NCBI GenBank assembly: GCA_003220265.1
Contig: QHRW01000063.1
Span: 1 to 47,451, forward strand
DNA: 47,451 nt
Direction of reading: 5' to 3'
From: Candidatus Rokuibacteriota bacterium
Lineage (GTDB): Bacteria; Methylomirabilota; Methylomirabilia; Rokubacteriales; CSP1-6
Made by a program: the position numbers and the translations under genes. Positions 1 to 7,870 of the stretch are shown here, one piece after another; positions within the stretch are counted from its first letter, which is position 1; every line of letters starts with the position of its first letter. The notes below the pieces were generated by a model, which was not told the DNA's origin, did no database searches, and saw nothing but the letters and a program-made list of their open reading frames with translations.

Positions 1-1
1 C

Positions 2-448
2 TTTCACTTCAACACGGCGATCAGCGCCATCATGGAGCTGGTCAACGCGCTCCACGCCTTCGAGGCCGCGTCGGTGGACGGCGTCCCGTCCGGCGAGCGT
101 GCCGCGCTCGTGCGCGAGGCCGTCGAGACGCTGCTCCTCCTGCTGGGGCCGTTCGCGCCCCACGTCAGCGAGGAGCTGTGGCACCAGCTCGGCCACGAGG
201 CCTCGCTGTTCACGCAGTCGTGGCCGGTCGCCGACCCGGCGGCGCTCGTTCGCAAGGAGGTCACGGTGGTGCTGCAGGTCGACGGCAAGGTGCGCAGCCG
301 GCTGACGGTGGAGGTGGACGCCGCCGAGGACACCGTGCAGCGCCTCGCACTCGCCGACGACAAGGTGCAGCCCTGGCTGCAGGGCCGCGCGGTCGACCGC
401 GTGGTGGTCGTCCCCAACCGGCTGGTCAACGTCGTGACGCGCTCGTGA
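2..448 (+). CDS. leuS: Leucyl-tRNA synthetase, C-terminal fragment (5' end outside window)
   Basis: Only the last 148 codons are present; the frame is open to the left edge, so the first in-window ATG at 32 is not the start. The visible part reads FNTAISAIMELVNAL near residue 3, which is typical of the class Ia anticodon-binding helical domain of LeuRS. It is followed by a C-terminal domain ending in VVVPNRLVNVVTRS, close to the usual LeuRS ending. The enzyme charges tRNA-Leu in the cytoplasm. The stop TGA overlaps the GTG start of the next gene (GTGA at 445-448), so the two are probably translationally coupled. The leuS-lptE-holA order is found in many Gram-negative bacteria, which supports the call. 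The HIGH and KMSKS motifs lie outside the window. Confidence 0.93.
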   Translation, partial: FHFNTAISAIMELVNALHAFEAASVDGVPSGERAALVREAVETLLLLLGPFAPHVSEELWHQLGHEASLFTQSWPVADPAALVRKEVTVVLQVDGKVRSRLTVEVDAAEDTVQRLALADDKVQPWLQGRAVDRVVVVPNRLVNVVTRS

Positions 449-945
449 GGGCGGGCGCCCTCGCGCTCGTGGCCGCGCTGCTGCTGGGCGGCTGCGGGTA
501 CACCGTGCGCGGCACGCTGCCCGCACACATCAACACGGTGGCGGTGCCGATCTTCAAGAACCACACGCGGGAGCCGGCGGTGGAGAGCCTCATCACGCGG
601 GCGGTGGTGGAGGCCTTCTCCACCAACGGGCGGCTGCGCGTCGTGAACAGCAGCCAGGCCGACGCGATCCTCGACGGCGAGATCACCGGCTACAGCATCG
701 CGTCGATCGCCTTCGACAAGGACGCCAACGTGCGCCTGTACCGTCTGGTGGTGACGGTCAATCTGAAGATGCGGGACGTCAAGCGCAACACGGTCCTGTT
801 CCAGCAGAACCAGGTGCAGGAGCAGGCCGACTTCCGCGTGCAGGGCCAGGTGTCGCAGACGATCTCGCGCGAGGAGACGGCGCTGCGCACGGCGGCCACC
901 GACATCGGCCGCGCCATCGTGGCGCTCGCCGTCACCCGCTTCTAG
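445..945 (+). CDS. lptE: LPS-assembly lipoprotein LptE
   Basis: The 166-aa protein begins with a lipoprotein signal: hydrophobic VRAGALALVAALLLGGC with the lipobox Cys at residue 17, then GYTVRGTLPAHI. LptE family members share the start 'CGY...G..LP', followed by a statement of 'vaVPiFkN.T..p.ve..ltravv.eF', and both are present here. LptE sits inside the outer-membrane barrel LptD and helps insert LPS. The GTG start at 445 overlaps the leuS stop by four bases. A longer in-frame opening exists from 178 but lies inside leuS and lacks a signal peptide. The position between leuS and holA is the usual one for lptE. lptD is not in the window. Confidence 0.88.
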   Translation: MRAGALALVAALLLGGCGYTVRGTLPAHINTVAVPIFKNHTREPAVESLITRAVVEAFSTNGRLRVVNSSQADAILDGEITGYSIASIAFDKDANVRLYRLVVTVNLKMRDVKRNTVLFQQNQVQEQADFRVQGQVSQTISREETALRTAATDIGRAIVALAVTRF

Positions 946-960
946 GCGCGCCACCTCGAC

Positions 961-1977
961 GTGGACTACGCCGCCCTGCTTCAGGCCGCCGAGCGCGGCC
1001 AGCCCCCCTCGCTCGCGCTCGCGCACGGTCCCGACGAGCAGCTCCTCGACGACGCGCTGGGGCTGGTGATCCGCGGCCTCTTCGCCGACGCCTCCGAGCT
1101 GGCGCTGGGCCGCGAGGTGCTGGAGGGCGGCGAGGTGTCGGTGGAGACGGTCGTGCGCTCGGCCATGACGCTGCCGTTCATGACGCGCCGGCGCCTGGTG
1201 GTCGTGCGCCGCGCCCAGGCGCTGGCGGCAAAAGGCGGCGAGGCGCTCACCGCCTACGCGCGCGACCCCAATCCGAGCACCTGCCTGCTGCTGCTGGCCG
1301 GCGAGGGGCTCGCCGTCTCCCGCGAGCGGCGCACCGAGCACTGGCTGCTCGGTGCGCTGCCGGCCGCCGCCGTCGTGGCGCTGCCGCTGCGGAGCGGCCG
1401 CGGCCTCATCGACTGGCTCAAGCAGCGCGCCGCCGCCGAGGAGATCGTCGTCAGCGACGACGCCGCCCGGCTCCTCGTGCAGTGGGTGGGCGAGGACGGC
1501 GCCCGGCTGCTCGGCGAGGTGCGCAAGGCGGCGCTGGCCGGCGGGCCGGACAATCGCAAGGTCGGCGAGCGCGAGGTGACCGCGGTGGTCGGTGAGCACC
1601 GCGTGAGCGACGCCTTCGAGCTCACGCGCGCCGTGGAGCGCAAGGACCTGGCGCTCGCGCTCCGCACGCTCGACCGGCTGCTCGCCACCGAAGCGCCGCT
1701 GCTCCTGCTGACGCTGCTCACGCGCAGCGTGCGCCAGGCGCTCACCGTGCGCGACCTCGCCGCCGCCGGCCAGTCCGCGATGGAGATCGCGCGCGCCGTG
1801 CGGCCCACGCCGCCGCCCGTCGTGGAGGCGATCATGAGCCGCGTGGCGGGGGCCGGCGGCGCCGCGCTGCCGCGACAGCTCGCGCGCTGCTGGCAGGCGG
1901 AGTGGCGGTGCAAGTCGGGCGGCCAGGCGAGCGCAGAGCTGACGGCGCTGGTCGCGGACCTGTGCGGGACGAGGTGA
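961..1977 (+). CDS. holA: DNA polymerase III subunit delta
   Basis: This 338-aa protein matches the HolA family in length (about 340 aa) and layout. It has an N-terminal AAA+-like domain (residues 1-140) with the clamp-contact region around LPFMTRRRLVVVR, then the family statements LIDWLKQRAA and LARLLGE-like VGEDGARLLGEVRKAAL, and a helical C-terminal collar domain (LLTLLTRSVRQAL). Delta opens the beta sliding clamp within the clamp-loader complex. The start is GTG at 961, 15 bases after lptE. The stop overlaps the next gene's GTG start by four bases (1974-1977). Placement after leuS-lptE is the conserved neighbourhood. As is usual for delta, no intact Walker A motif is seen. Confidence 0.88.
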   Translation: MDYAALLQAAERGQPPSLALAHGPDEQLLDDALGLVIRGLFADASELALGREVLEGGEVSVETVVRSAMTLPFMTRRRLVVVRRAQALAAKGGEALTAYARDPNPSTCLLLLAGEGLAVSRERRTEHWLLGALPAAAVVALPLRSGRGLIDWLKQRAAAEEIVVSDDAARLLVQWVGEDGARLLGEVRKAALAGGPDNRKVGEREVTAVVGEHRVSDAFELTRAVERKDLALALRTLDRLLATEAPLLLLTLLTRSVRQALTVRDLAAAGQSAMEIARAVRPTPPPVVEAIMSRVAGAGGAALPRQLARCWQAEWRCKSGGQASAELTALVADLCGTR

Positions 1978-3332
1978 GCCGCCGGCGGCGCCTGGCGCTC
2001 GCGCTCACGCTCCTCCTCGCCGCCCTCGCGGCGGCGCCCGCCGCCGCCCAGCCGTGTCGCGACTGTTTCGACGCCGGCGCCGCCCGCGTGGGGCTTCGCG
2101 TCCCCGCCGGCGCGCCGCTGGCCGGCTACGGCAGCTTCGCCCGCCGCCTGCTGATCCCCGACGTCCTCGGCCGCCATCCACACACGTTCTGGTTCAGGCC
2201 CTCGGAGGGAGAGCGGGATCCGCTGGCCGCGCGTGCGCTGGTGCTGCAAGCCGCCGGCATCCGCGTGGCCTTCGTCACCGTGGATCTGCTCGCCGTCGAC
2301 CGCGCCTTCACCGCCGACGTCGAGCGCCGGCTGGCCGCGGCCGGCGTGCGGCCCCTCACGCTGGTGCTCGCGGCGTCGCACACGCACTCGGGGCCCGGCG
2401 CCTTCGTCGACTCCGCCGTGCTCGGCTGGCTCGCCCTCGACCGCCTCGACCGAGAGGTGCGCGACGCGCTCATCGACGGCGTCGTCGCGGCCGTGCGCCA
2501 GGCCGACGGCGCGCGCCGGCCGGCGCGCGTGGCGGCGGGCGCCGTCACGGCGCCGCCACTGACCGTGAGCCGCCTGCGCCAGCCGCTCGACGCCGAGCTG
2601 CTGGTGCTGCGCGTGACGCGGGCCGACGGGCCGCCGCTCGCGCTCCTGTGGAACTACGCGATCCACGGCACGATGCTCGGCGCCAGCAACCAGCGACTCT
2701 CGGCCGACGTCATGGGCGAGGCCTCGACGGTGCTCGAGCGCGACCTCGGCGTGCCGGCGCTCTTCGTCAACGGCGCCGTCGGCGACGTGAGCCCCGCACA
2801 CCACGGCGACCGCGCGGCCCACGACATCGGCATCGATCTGGCGCGCGTCGTTCGCGGGGCGTGGCAGGCGGCGATACCGGTTGGCCGGCCCGTGCTGCGC
2901 GTCGGCGCGCGCGCCGTGACGCTGCCCCGGCCGCGGCTGTCGCCGAAGAACTGCCTTGGCGGATGGGCTCCGGCATTCCTGACGGTGCCGCTCGCCACGA
3001 TCTTTCCGCGGGAGACGGCGCTGACGGCCGTGGCCGTCGGCGACACGGCGGTGGTGACCGCGCCCGGCGAGCTGCAGACCAAGCTGGGAGTCGCGATCAA
3101 GCAGGCCGGCCGCGCGCACTTTGCGCGTACGCTGATCGCCGGCGTGTCGAACGATTACCTCGGCTACTTCGTCACCGCGGGTGACTACGCGCACCCCGGC
3201 TACGTGACGTGCGCCACGCTCTACGGGCCCGCGACCGGCGACTGCCTGACCGCGGCGACCGCCGGCCTGCTGGCGTCCCTCGCGCGGGGCGAGCGCACGC
3301 CGGGGCCGACGACGGCGTGCGACCAGGAATGA
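1974..3332 (+). CDS. Secreted neutral/alkaline ceramidase-like hydrolase
   Basis: A 452-aa protein with an arginine-rich N-terminus and hydrophobic stretch (residues 2-25, likely cleaved after AAA before QPC), so probably exported. It carries hallmarks of the neutral ceramidase N-terminal domain: ASHTHSGPG at 134-142 (zinc-binding histidines), NYAIHGTML with His231, and NGAVGDVSP at 266-274, where the serine corresponds to the family nucleophile. It is much shorter than characterised bacterial ceramidases (about 640 aa) and seems to lack their C-terminal domain. The substrate may therefore not be ceramide; bacteria carry many such paralogues of unknown role. It overlaps holA by four bases and ends two bases from the convergent rpsT stop. 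No lipid-metabolism neighbours help define its function. Confidence 0.72.
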   Translation: MSRRRRLALALTLLLAALAAAPAAAQPCRDCFDAGAARVGLRVPAGAPLAGYGSFARRLLIPDVLGRHPHTFWFRPSEGERDPLAARALVLQAAGIRVAFVTVDLLAVDRAFTADVERRLAAAGVRPLTLVLAASHTHSGPGAFVDSAVLGWLALDRLDREVRDALIDGVVAAVRQADGARRPARVAAGAVTAPPLTVSRLRQPLDAELLVLRVTRADGPPLALLWNYAIHGTMLGASNQRLSADVMGEASTVLERDLGVPALFVNGAVGDVSPAHHGDRAAHDIGIDLARVVRGAWQAAIPVGRPVLRVGARAVTLPRPRLSPKNCLGGWAPAFLTVPLATIFPRETALTAVAVGDTAVVTAPGELQTKLGVAIKQAGRAHFARTLIAGVSNDYLGYFVTAGDYAHPGYVTCATLYGPATGDCLTAATAGLLASLARGERTPGPTTACDQE

Positions 3333-3334
3333 GG

Positions 3335-3586
3335 CTAGCGGGCGGCGGCGAGACGGCGGGCGAGCGCCGACTTCTTGCGCGCGGCGGTGTTGCGGTGCAG
3401 CACGCCCTTGGTGACGGCCTTGTCCAGCTCGCGGATCGCATCGGCGACGTTGGTGCGCATCTCCGCGCCCTCGGTCGAGCGCGCGAGCTTCACGGCCGTG
3501 CGGACCTTCGAGCGGACGCCGCGATTGCGGATGCGCCGGCGCTCGTTCTGTCGGATCCGCTTCTTGGCAGACTTCGTGTTGGCCAC
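3335..3586 (-). CDS. rpsT: 30S ribosomal protein S20
   Basis: The 83-aa, strongly basic protein begins ANTKSAKKRIRQNERRRIRN and contains the S20 statements TAVKLA and DKAVTKGVLHRNTAARKKS. S20 binds 16S rRNA early in small-subunit assembly. The start is GTG (complement of 3584-3586), supported by an AAGGAG Shine-Dalgarno on the minus strand (3594-3599) seven bases upstream. It is monocistronic and inverted relative to its neighbours: convergent with the ceramidase-like gene (2-bp gap) and divergent from murJ. rpsT close to murJ is a common arrangement in proteobacteria and relatives. Confidence 0.97.
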   Translation of the reverse strand: MANTKSAKKRIRQNERRRIRNRGVRSKVRTAVKLARSTEGAEMRTNVADAIRELDKAVTKGVLHRNTAARKKSALARRLAAAR

Positions 3587-3654
3587 CTGGGGGCTCCTTC
3601 CCTCGGACGCTGCGGTGTGGATCGTGGGACCGCGGGCGGCGCGGACCGTCGTGA

Positions 3655-3683
3655 ATCATGCCGGAAGGCCGGGAGTTTTTCAA
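3655..3683 (-). promoter_or_regulatory. Predicted sigma-70 promoter of rpsT
   Basis: On the minus strand TTGAAA (3683-3678) and CATGAT (3660-3655) are separated by 17 bases, predicting a start near 3648 and a leader of about 60 nt before the rpsT GTG. The -10 overlaps the most upstream murJ ATG at 3658. This is seen by eye only. Confidence 0.5.
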
Positions 3684-5250
3684 GGTGAGCTCGCCCTCGC
3701 ACGAGCGCCAGGTCGTCGGTGCCCTCGGCTCCATCGGTGCTGCCACGCTCGCCAGCCGCGTGCTGGGCTTCGCGCGCGACATGGTGGTCGCCCTCGCCTT
3801 CGGCGCGGGGCCGATCACCGACGCCTTCTTCGTCGCCTTCCGCATCCCCAACATCCTCCGCCGCCTGCTGGCCGAGGGCGCCCTGTCCACGGCCGTGATC
3901 CCCGTCTTCACCGACTACGCGGTAAACCACCCGCGCGGCGAGCTGGTGCGCATGCTGCGCGCCATCCTGGCGGCGGCGCTCCTGGTGCTCGGCGTCACCA
4001 CGCTCGTCGGCGTGCTCGCCGCGCCGTGGCTCCTCAGCGTGATCGCGCCGGGCTTCAGCGAGCCGGGCCAGCGCGACCTCGCCGTCCTGCTGACGCGCGT
4101 GATGTTCCCGTACCTGATCCTGGTCGGGCTGGCCGCCTTCGCGATGGGCGTGCTCAACTCGCAGGGCCGGTTCTTCGTCGCCGCCCTCGGCCCGGCCGTG
4201 CTCAACGTCGGCATGATCGCCGCGGTGCTGTTCCTGGCGCGGCGTCTCGATCCGCCGATCGTGGCACTGGCCATCGGCGTGCTCGTCGGCGGCGTCGGCC
4301 AGCTCCTCGTGCAGCTGCCCGGACTGCGCGCGCTCGGCCTGCTCGTGCCGCCCTCGCGCGAGCTGCGCCACCCCGCGCTCGGCCGCGTCGCGCGCCTGCT
4401 GCTGCCGGCGGTGTTCGGGCTGGCCGCGGTGCAGGTGATGGTCTTCGTCAACACGCTGCTCGCCTCGCTGCTGCCGGCCGGCTCGATCTCGTTCCTGTAC
4501 TACGCGGACCGTGTGATGGAGTTCCCGCTCGGCATCTTCGGCGTCGCGCTGGCCTCGGCCTCGCTGCCCGCGATGTCACGCCAGGCCGCCGCCGGCGACA
4601 CGCGCGGCGTGGCGGCCACGCTCAACTTCGCGCTGCGCCTGGCCGTGTACGTCTCGGCCCCGGCCACCGTCGGCCTCGCTCTCCTCAGCGTGCCGATCAC
4701 GCGCGTGCTGTTCGAGCATGGGCGCTTCGGCCCCGACGACACGGCGGCGACCGCCGTCGCGCTCGTCTGGTACGCGGTGGGCCTCGTCGGCTTCGCCGGC
4801 GCCCGCATCGCCGCCCAGGCCTTCTACGCGATCGCCGAGCCCGGGATGGCGGTCCGCCTGGGCGCGCTGGCCGTCGCCGCCAACGTCGTCGCGGCGGTGG
4901 CGCTGATGGGGCCGCTCGGCCACGCGGGGCTCGCCGGGGCCTCGTCGCTCGGGGCCTACGTCAACCTGCTCGGCCTGCTGTGGGCCGGACGCCGTCGCTT
5001 CGGCCGCCTCGGCGGGCGCGCGCTGGCCGCCTCCGTCCTCCGTACGGCGCTCGCGTGCGTGCCGCTGGCGCTCTGGTGCCTGCTGATCCTGTGGGCCGGC
5101 GGCGCCGCCGGCGGCCTCGCCCGGCAGGCCGTGTGGCTTGCCATCGCGATCGGCGGCGGCGCGGTGGTGTTCGTCGCCACCAGCGCAGCCCTCGGCTCGC
5201 CCGAGCGCCTCGCCCTGTGGGGGATGTTGCCGTCGCGTCGGCGTCGTTGA
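3658..5250 (+). CDS. murJ: Lipid II flippase MurJ
   Basis: A 530-aa polytopic protein of the MOP/MviN family with about 14 hydrophobic segments. The N-terminus has the family pattern ASRVLGFARDMVVALAFG, followed by TDAFFVAFRIPNILRRLLAEGA, which is near-diagnostic for MurJ, including arginines lining the central cavity. MurJ flips the undecaprenyl-linked peptidoglycan precursor lipid II across the inner membrane. Two starts are plausible: ATG 3658, or GTG 3685, which has GGGAG nine bases upstream and gives a 521-aa product; I cannot decide between them. The gene is divergent from rpsT. The C-terminal tail is basic (LPSRRRR), and a promoter for the next gene overlaps its end. Confidence 0.95.
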   Translation: MPEGREFFKVSSPSHERQVVGALGSIGAATLASRVLGFARDMVVALAFGAGPITDAFFVAFRIPNILRRLLAEGALSTAVIPVFTDYAVNHPRGELVRMLRAILAAALLVLGVTTLVGVLAAPWLLSVIAPGFSEPGQRDLAVLLTRVMFPYLILVGLAAFAMGVLNSQGRFFVAALGPAVLNVGMIAAVLFLARRLDPPIVALAIGVLVGGVGQLLVQLPGLRALGLLVPPSRELRHPALGRVARLLLPAVFGLAAVQVMVFVNTLLASLLPAGSISFLYYADRVMEFPLGIFGVALASASLPAMSRQAAAGDTRGVAATLNFALRLAVYVSAPATVGLALLSVPITRVLFEHGRFGPDDTAATAVALVWYAVGLVGFAGARIAAQAFYAIAEPGMAVRLGALAVAANVVAAVALMGPLGHAGLAGASSLGAYVNLLGLLWAGRRRFGRLGGRALAASVLRTALACVPLALWCLLILWAGGAAGGLARQAVWLAIAIGGGAVVFVATSAALGSPERLALWGMLPSRRRR

Positions 5251-5256
5251 TATAAT
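5227..5256 (+). promoter_or_regulatory. Predicted sigma-70 promoter upstream of xerD
   Basis: TTGCCG (5227-5232) and a consensus TATAAT (5251-5256) with an 18-base spacer lie over the murJ stop codon. The predicted transcript starts near 5263 and would serve xerD and the overlapping genes behind it. Confidence 0.55.
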
Positions 5257-5332
5257 CCCGCGTGCACTCTACCCACGCCCGGCAGCCGGTCCCTGTCATG
5301 CGGCGCTCACCGCCGGGGGCCCGACGACCCTG

Positions 5333-6217
5333 ATGGAATCGGTCGCCGAGTATCTCGGGGCCCTCCAGACAGAGCGCGGAGCGTCCCGAAATACCCTGGC
5401 GGCCTACCGGCGCGACCTCGAAGACTTCTTCAGGTATCTCGCGGCGCACAGCCTCGCGCCGGACGCGGTGACGCCGGACGACGTCGTCTCCTGGATCGAG
5501 CGCCTGCGCGCCCGCGGCCTCGCCCCCTCAAGCGTGGCACGGCGACTGTCGTCGGTGCGCGGCTTCTACCGTCACCTGCTGCGCGACGGCGCCGTGCGCC
5601 GCGACCCCACCGAGCATCTCGACGGGCCGCGCGCCACTCGACCCCTGCCGCGCGCGCTCTCGCGCGACTCGGCGAGCGCGCTCGTGGAAGCGCCCGACAC
5701 GCGCCGCCCGGCCGGCGTGCGCGACCGCGCGATCCTCGAGCTGCTGTACGCCACCGGCATGCGCGCCTCCGAGTGCCTGGGGCTCGGCCTCGAGGACCTG
5801 AACCTGGCGGCGGGCTACGTGGTGTGCACCGGCAAGGGCGGCAAGCAGCGGCTGGTTCCCGTCGGCGCCGAGGCCAGCGCGTGGACGCGGCGCTACCTGC
5901 GCGACGTGCGGCCGCGGGACGTTCGCCGCCGCGACTGCGGCCGCCTGTTCGTGAATCCGCGCGGCGGGCCGCTCTCGCGCCAGTCGCTGTGGACGCTGGT
6001 GCGCCGCGCGGCGACCGGCGCCGGGCTCCGGCGTCGCGTCTCGCCGCACGTACTCCGCCACTCGTTCGCGACGCACCTGCTGGAAGGCGGCGCCGACCTG
6101 CGCGCCGTGCAGGCGATGCTGGGCCACGCCGACATCTCGACGACGCAGATCTACACGCACCTGCCGAGCGCCGCGCTGAAGCGCATGTACCGCGACTTCC
6201 ACCCGAGGGCGCGATGA
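5333..6217 (+). CDS. xerD: Site-specific tyrosine recombinase XerD
   Basis: The 294-aa protein has an N-terminal SAM-like core-binding domain (about 1-90: VAEYLGALQTERGAS..TLAAYRRDLEDF) and a C-terminal catalytic domain. The catalytic set is complete: Arg144 (TGMRASE), Lys168 (TGKGGKQR), His239 and Arg242 (HVLRHSFATHL), His265 (LGHADIS) and Tyr274 (TTQIYTH). Their spacing equals that of E. coli XerD. Xer recombinases resolve chromosome dimers at dif during division. The motif GHADISTTQIYTH favours XerD over XerC. ATG 5333 is chosen because it starts the core domain and lies downstream of the predicted promoter; an in-frame extension to 5138 would run into murJ. The stop overlaps the next start (ATGA). 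Confidence 0.9.
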   Translation: MESVAEYLGALQTERGASRNTLAAYRRDLEDFFRYLAAHSLAPDAVTPDDVVSWIERLRARGLAPSSVARRLSSVRGFYRHLLRDGAVRRDPTEHLDGPRATRPLPRALSRDSASALVEAPDTRRPAGVRDRAILELLYATGMRASECLGLGLEDLNLAAGYVVCTGKGGKQRLVPVGAEASAWTRRYLRDVRPRDVRRRDCGRLFVNPRGGPLSRQSLWTLVRRAATGAGLRRRVSPHVLRHSFATHLLEGGADLRAVQAMLGHADISTTQIYTHLPSAALKRMYRDFHPRAR

Positions 6218-7869
6218 TGGCCCGGCGCGCGCAGAGCTATCCGCAGGTGACGCCGACCGCCGCCGACCTCGTGGACGGCGCGATCGTGGCCGTGCCGCCG
6301 ACGCTGGCCGCGGCCGACGCCCTGCGCCTGGCGCGCCGGCGCAGCGTGGACGTGCTGGCCGCCGGCCCGCGCGACTTCGTCCTTCGCGACGACCTCGCCC
6401 GGGCCGACGCGCTTGGCGTGGCTGATCTCCCCGTGCGCCGCCTCACGCGCCCGCTGCCCGCGCTGCCCGCCCGCACCGGGGAGATCGACGTGCGCCGCGC
6501 GCTGGCCGCGGGGGCCGCGGCCGTGGTCGTCGTCGACGGGCGCCGGCCGCTCGGCGTCGTGCGCCGCGCGCCGTCCGCTCCGGCGATCTCGCTGCGGCCG
6601 CGCGTCGAGCGCGTGCTCGACGCCGACGCCCTCGAACTGCTGGCCACGGCCGGGCACCTGGCGGCGGCGCTCGGCGCGACGGCGTACGTGGCCGGCGGGC
6701 TCGTCCGCGACGCCTGGCTCGGCCGCGCCGACGACGCCCACGATCTCGACGTCGTCGTGGAAGGCGACGCGCTCGCGGTGGCGCGGGCGCTCGCCGACGC
6801 GCGGGGCGGCGCGCTCGTCGAGCACGAGCGCTTCCTGACCGCCTCCGTCGCGCTCCCCGACGGCCGCCGCGTCGACCTGGTGACGGCGCGCTCGGAGCGG
6901 TACGAGGGCGGCGGCGCGCTGCCGCGCGTGCTGCCGGCCGCGATCGCCCAGGACCTGCGCCGGCGCGATTTCACCGTGAACGCGATGGCGGCCGAGCTGG
7001 GGTCGGGGACGTTCAGCCTGCTCGATCCGCTGGGCGGCGCCGCCGACGTCGCCGCGCGCACGCTGCGCGTGCTGCATCCGCTGTCGTTCGTCGAGGATCC
7101 CACGCGGATCTTCCGGGCCGCGCGCTACGCGGCACGCCTCGGCTTCACGCTGGAGCCCTGGAGCGCGCGCTGCCGCGCGCTGGCCCTCGAGCTGGCGCCG
7201 TACCCGAACCTCGCGCCCGCGCGCATCGTCGCCGAGCTGGAGCACATCCTGGCCGACGCCGAGCCCGCCCGCGCGCTCGGCGGTCTCGCGCGCGCCGGCG
7301 CGTTCCGCCTGCTGGACCCGCGCCATCGCGCCGGTCGCACGACGGTCGCGCGCCTCGAGCAGGTGCCGGCCACGCTCGACTGGGCGCGGGAGCGTACCCT
7401 GCCGGCGCCGGGTCTCGAGCTGATCGCGGCGGCGCTGGCCGACGGCCAGCGAGCTGAGGTTGCCACGGTCGTCCTGCGAAGGCTGGGGCTGGCCGGCGCG
7501 GCCCTCGAGCGTGTGCGCGCCGCGCTCGACGGCGCGACGCAGCTCGCCGCGCGCCTGGGCGGCGCCCGGCGCCCGAGCGAGGCCGCGCGCCTCGTGCGTG
7601 GCGCGAGCCCGACCGCCATCCCCTGGCTGCACGTGACCGCGAGCGCCGCCGAGCGCGCACGGCTCGAGCGGCGCGTCGCAGGAGCGGGCGCGGGTCGCCC
7701 CGAGCTCGGCGGCGATGCGGTGATCGCCCTTGGCGTGGCCCGGGGACCGGAGGTCGCGCGCGTGCTCGGCGCGCTCCGTGACGCGCGGCTCGACGGCGAA
7801 ATCCGGGACCGCCTGGGCGAAATCGACTACGTTAAGACGTGGCTCCAGAACGCGAAAAAGGAGGGATGA
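6214..7869 (+). CDS. CCA-adding/poly(A) polymerase-family tRNA nucleotidyltransferase with CBS-like N-terminus
   Basis: A 551-aa class II nucleotidyltransferase. After an N-terminal part of about 130 residues comes the polymerase head: [13 protein letters not shown], then [10 protein letters not shown] with the metal-binding Dx[12 protein letters not shown], and [17 protein letters not shown], all typical of tRNA CCA- or A-adding enzymes. The N-terminal segment ([26 protein letters not shown] and [16 protein letters not shown]) looks like a degenerate CBS pair, as found in DHH-CBS-polymerase fusion proteins, but no DHH domain is present. The C-terminal [24 protein letters not shown] is a common ending in this group. 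It probably completes tRNA 3' ends; A-adding versus full CCA activity cannot be told from sequence. It overlaps xerD by four bases. Confidence 0.82.
   Translation: MMARRAQSYPQVTPTAADLVDGAIVAVPPTLAAADALRLARRRSVDVLAAGPRDFVLRDDLARADALGVADLPVRRLTRPLPALPARTGEIDVRRALAAGAAAVVVVDGRRPLGVVRRAPSAPAISLRPRVERVLDADALELLATAGHLAAALGATAYVAGGLVRDAWLGRADDAHDLDVVVEGDALAVARALADARGGALVEHERFLTASVALPDGRRVDLVTARSERYEGGGALPRVLPAAIAQDLRRRDFTVNAMAAELGSGTFSLLDPLGGAADVAARTLRVLHPLSFVEDPTRIFRAARYAARLGFTLEPWSARCRALALELAPYPNLAPARIVAELEHILADAEPARALGGLARAGAFRLLDPRHRAGRTTVARLEQVPATLDWARERTLPAPGLELIAAALADGQRAEVATVVLRRLGLAGAALERVRAALDGATQLAARLGGARRPSEAARLVRGASPTAIPWLHVTASAAERARLERRVAGAGAGRPELGGDAVIALGVARGPEVARVLGALRDARLDGEIRDRLGEIDYVKTWLQNAKKEG
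7859..7864 (+). promoter_or_regulatory. Shine-Dalgarno fixing the pyrG TTG start
   Basis: AGGAGG lies six bases before TTG 7871, inside the end of the preceding gene. The nearer ATG at 7866 is out of frame with pyrG, so this site supports TTG as the start. Confidence 0.75.
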
Positions 7870-7870
7870 C

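Noticed and set aside
7866..7870. ATG 7866 as start of pyrG
   Set aside because: It is out of frame with CTP synthase; TTG 7871 is the in-frame codon with correct spacing to AGGAGG.
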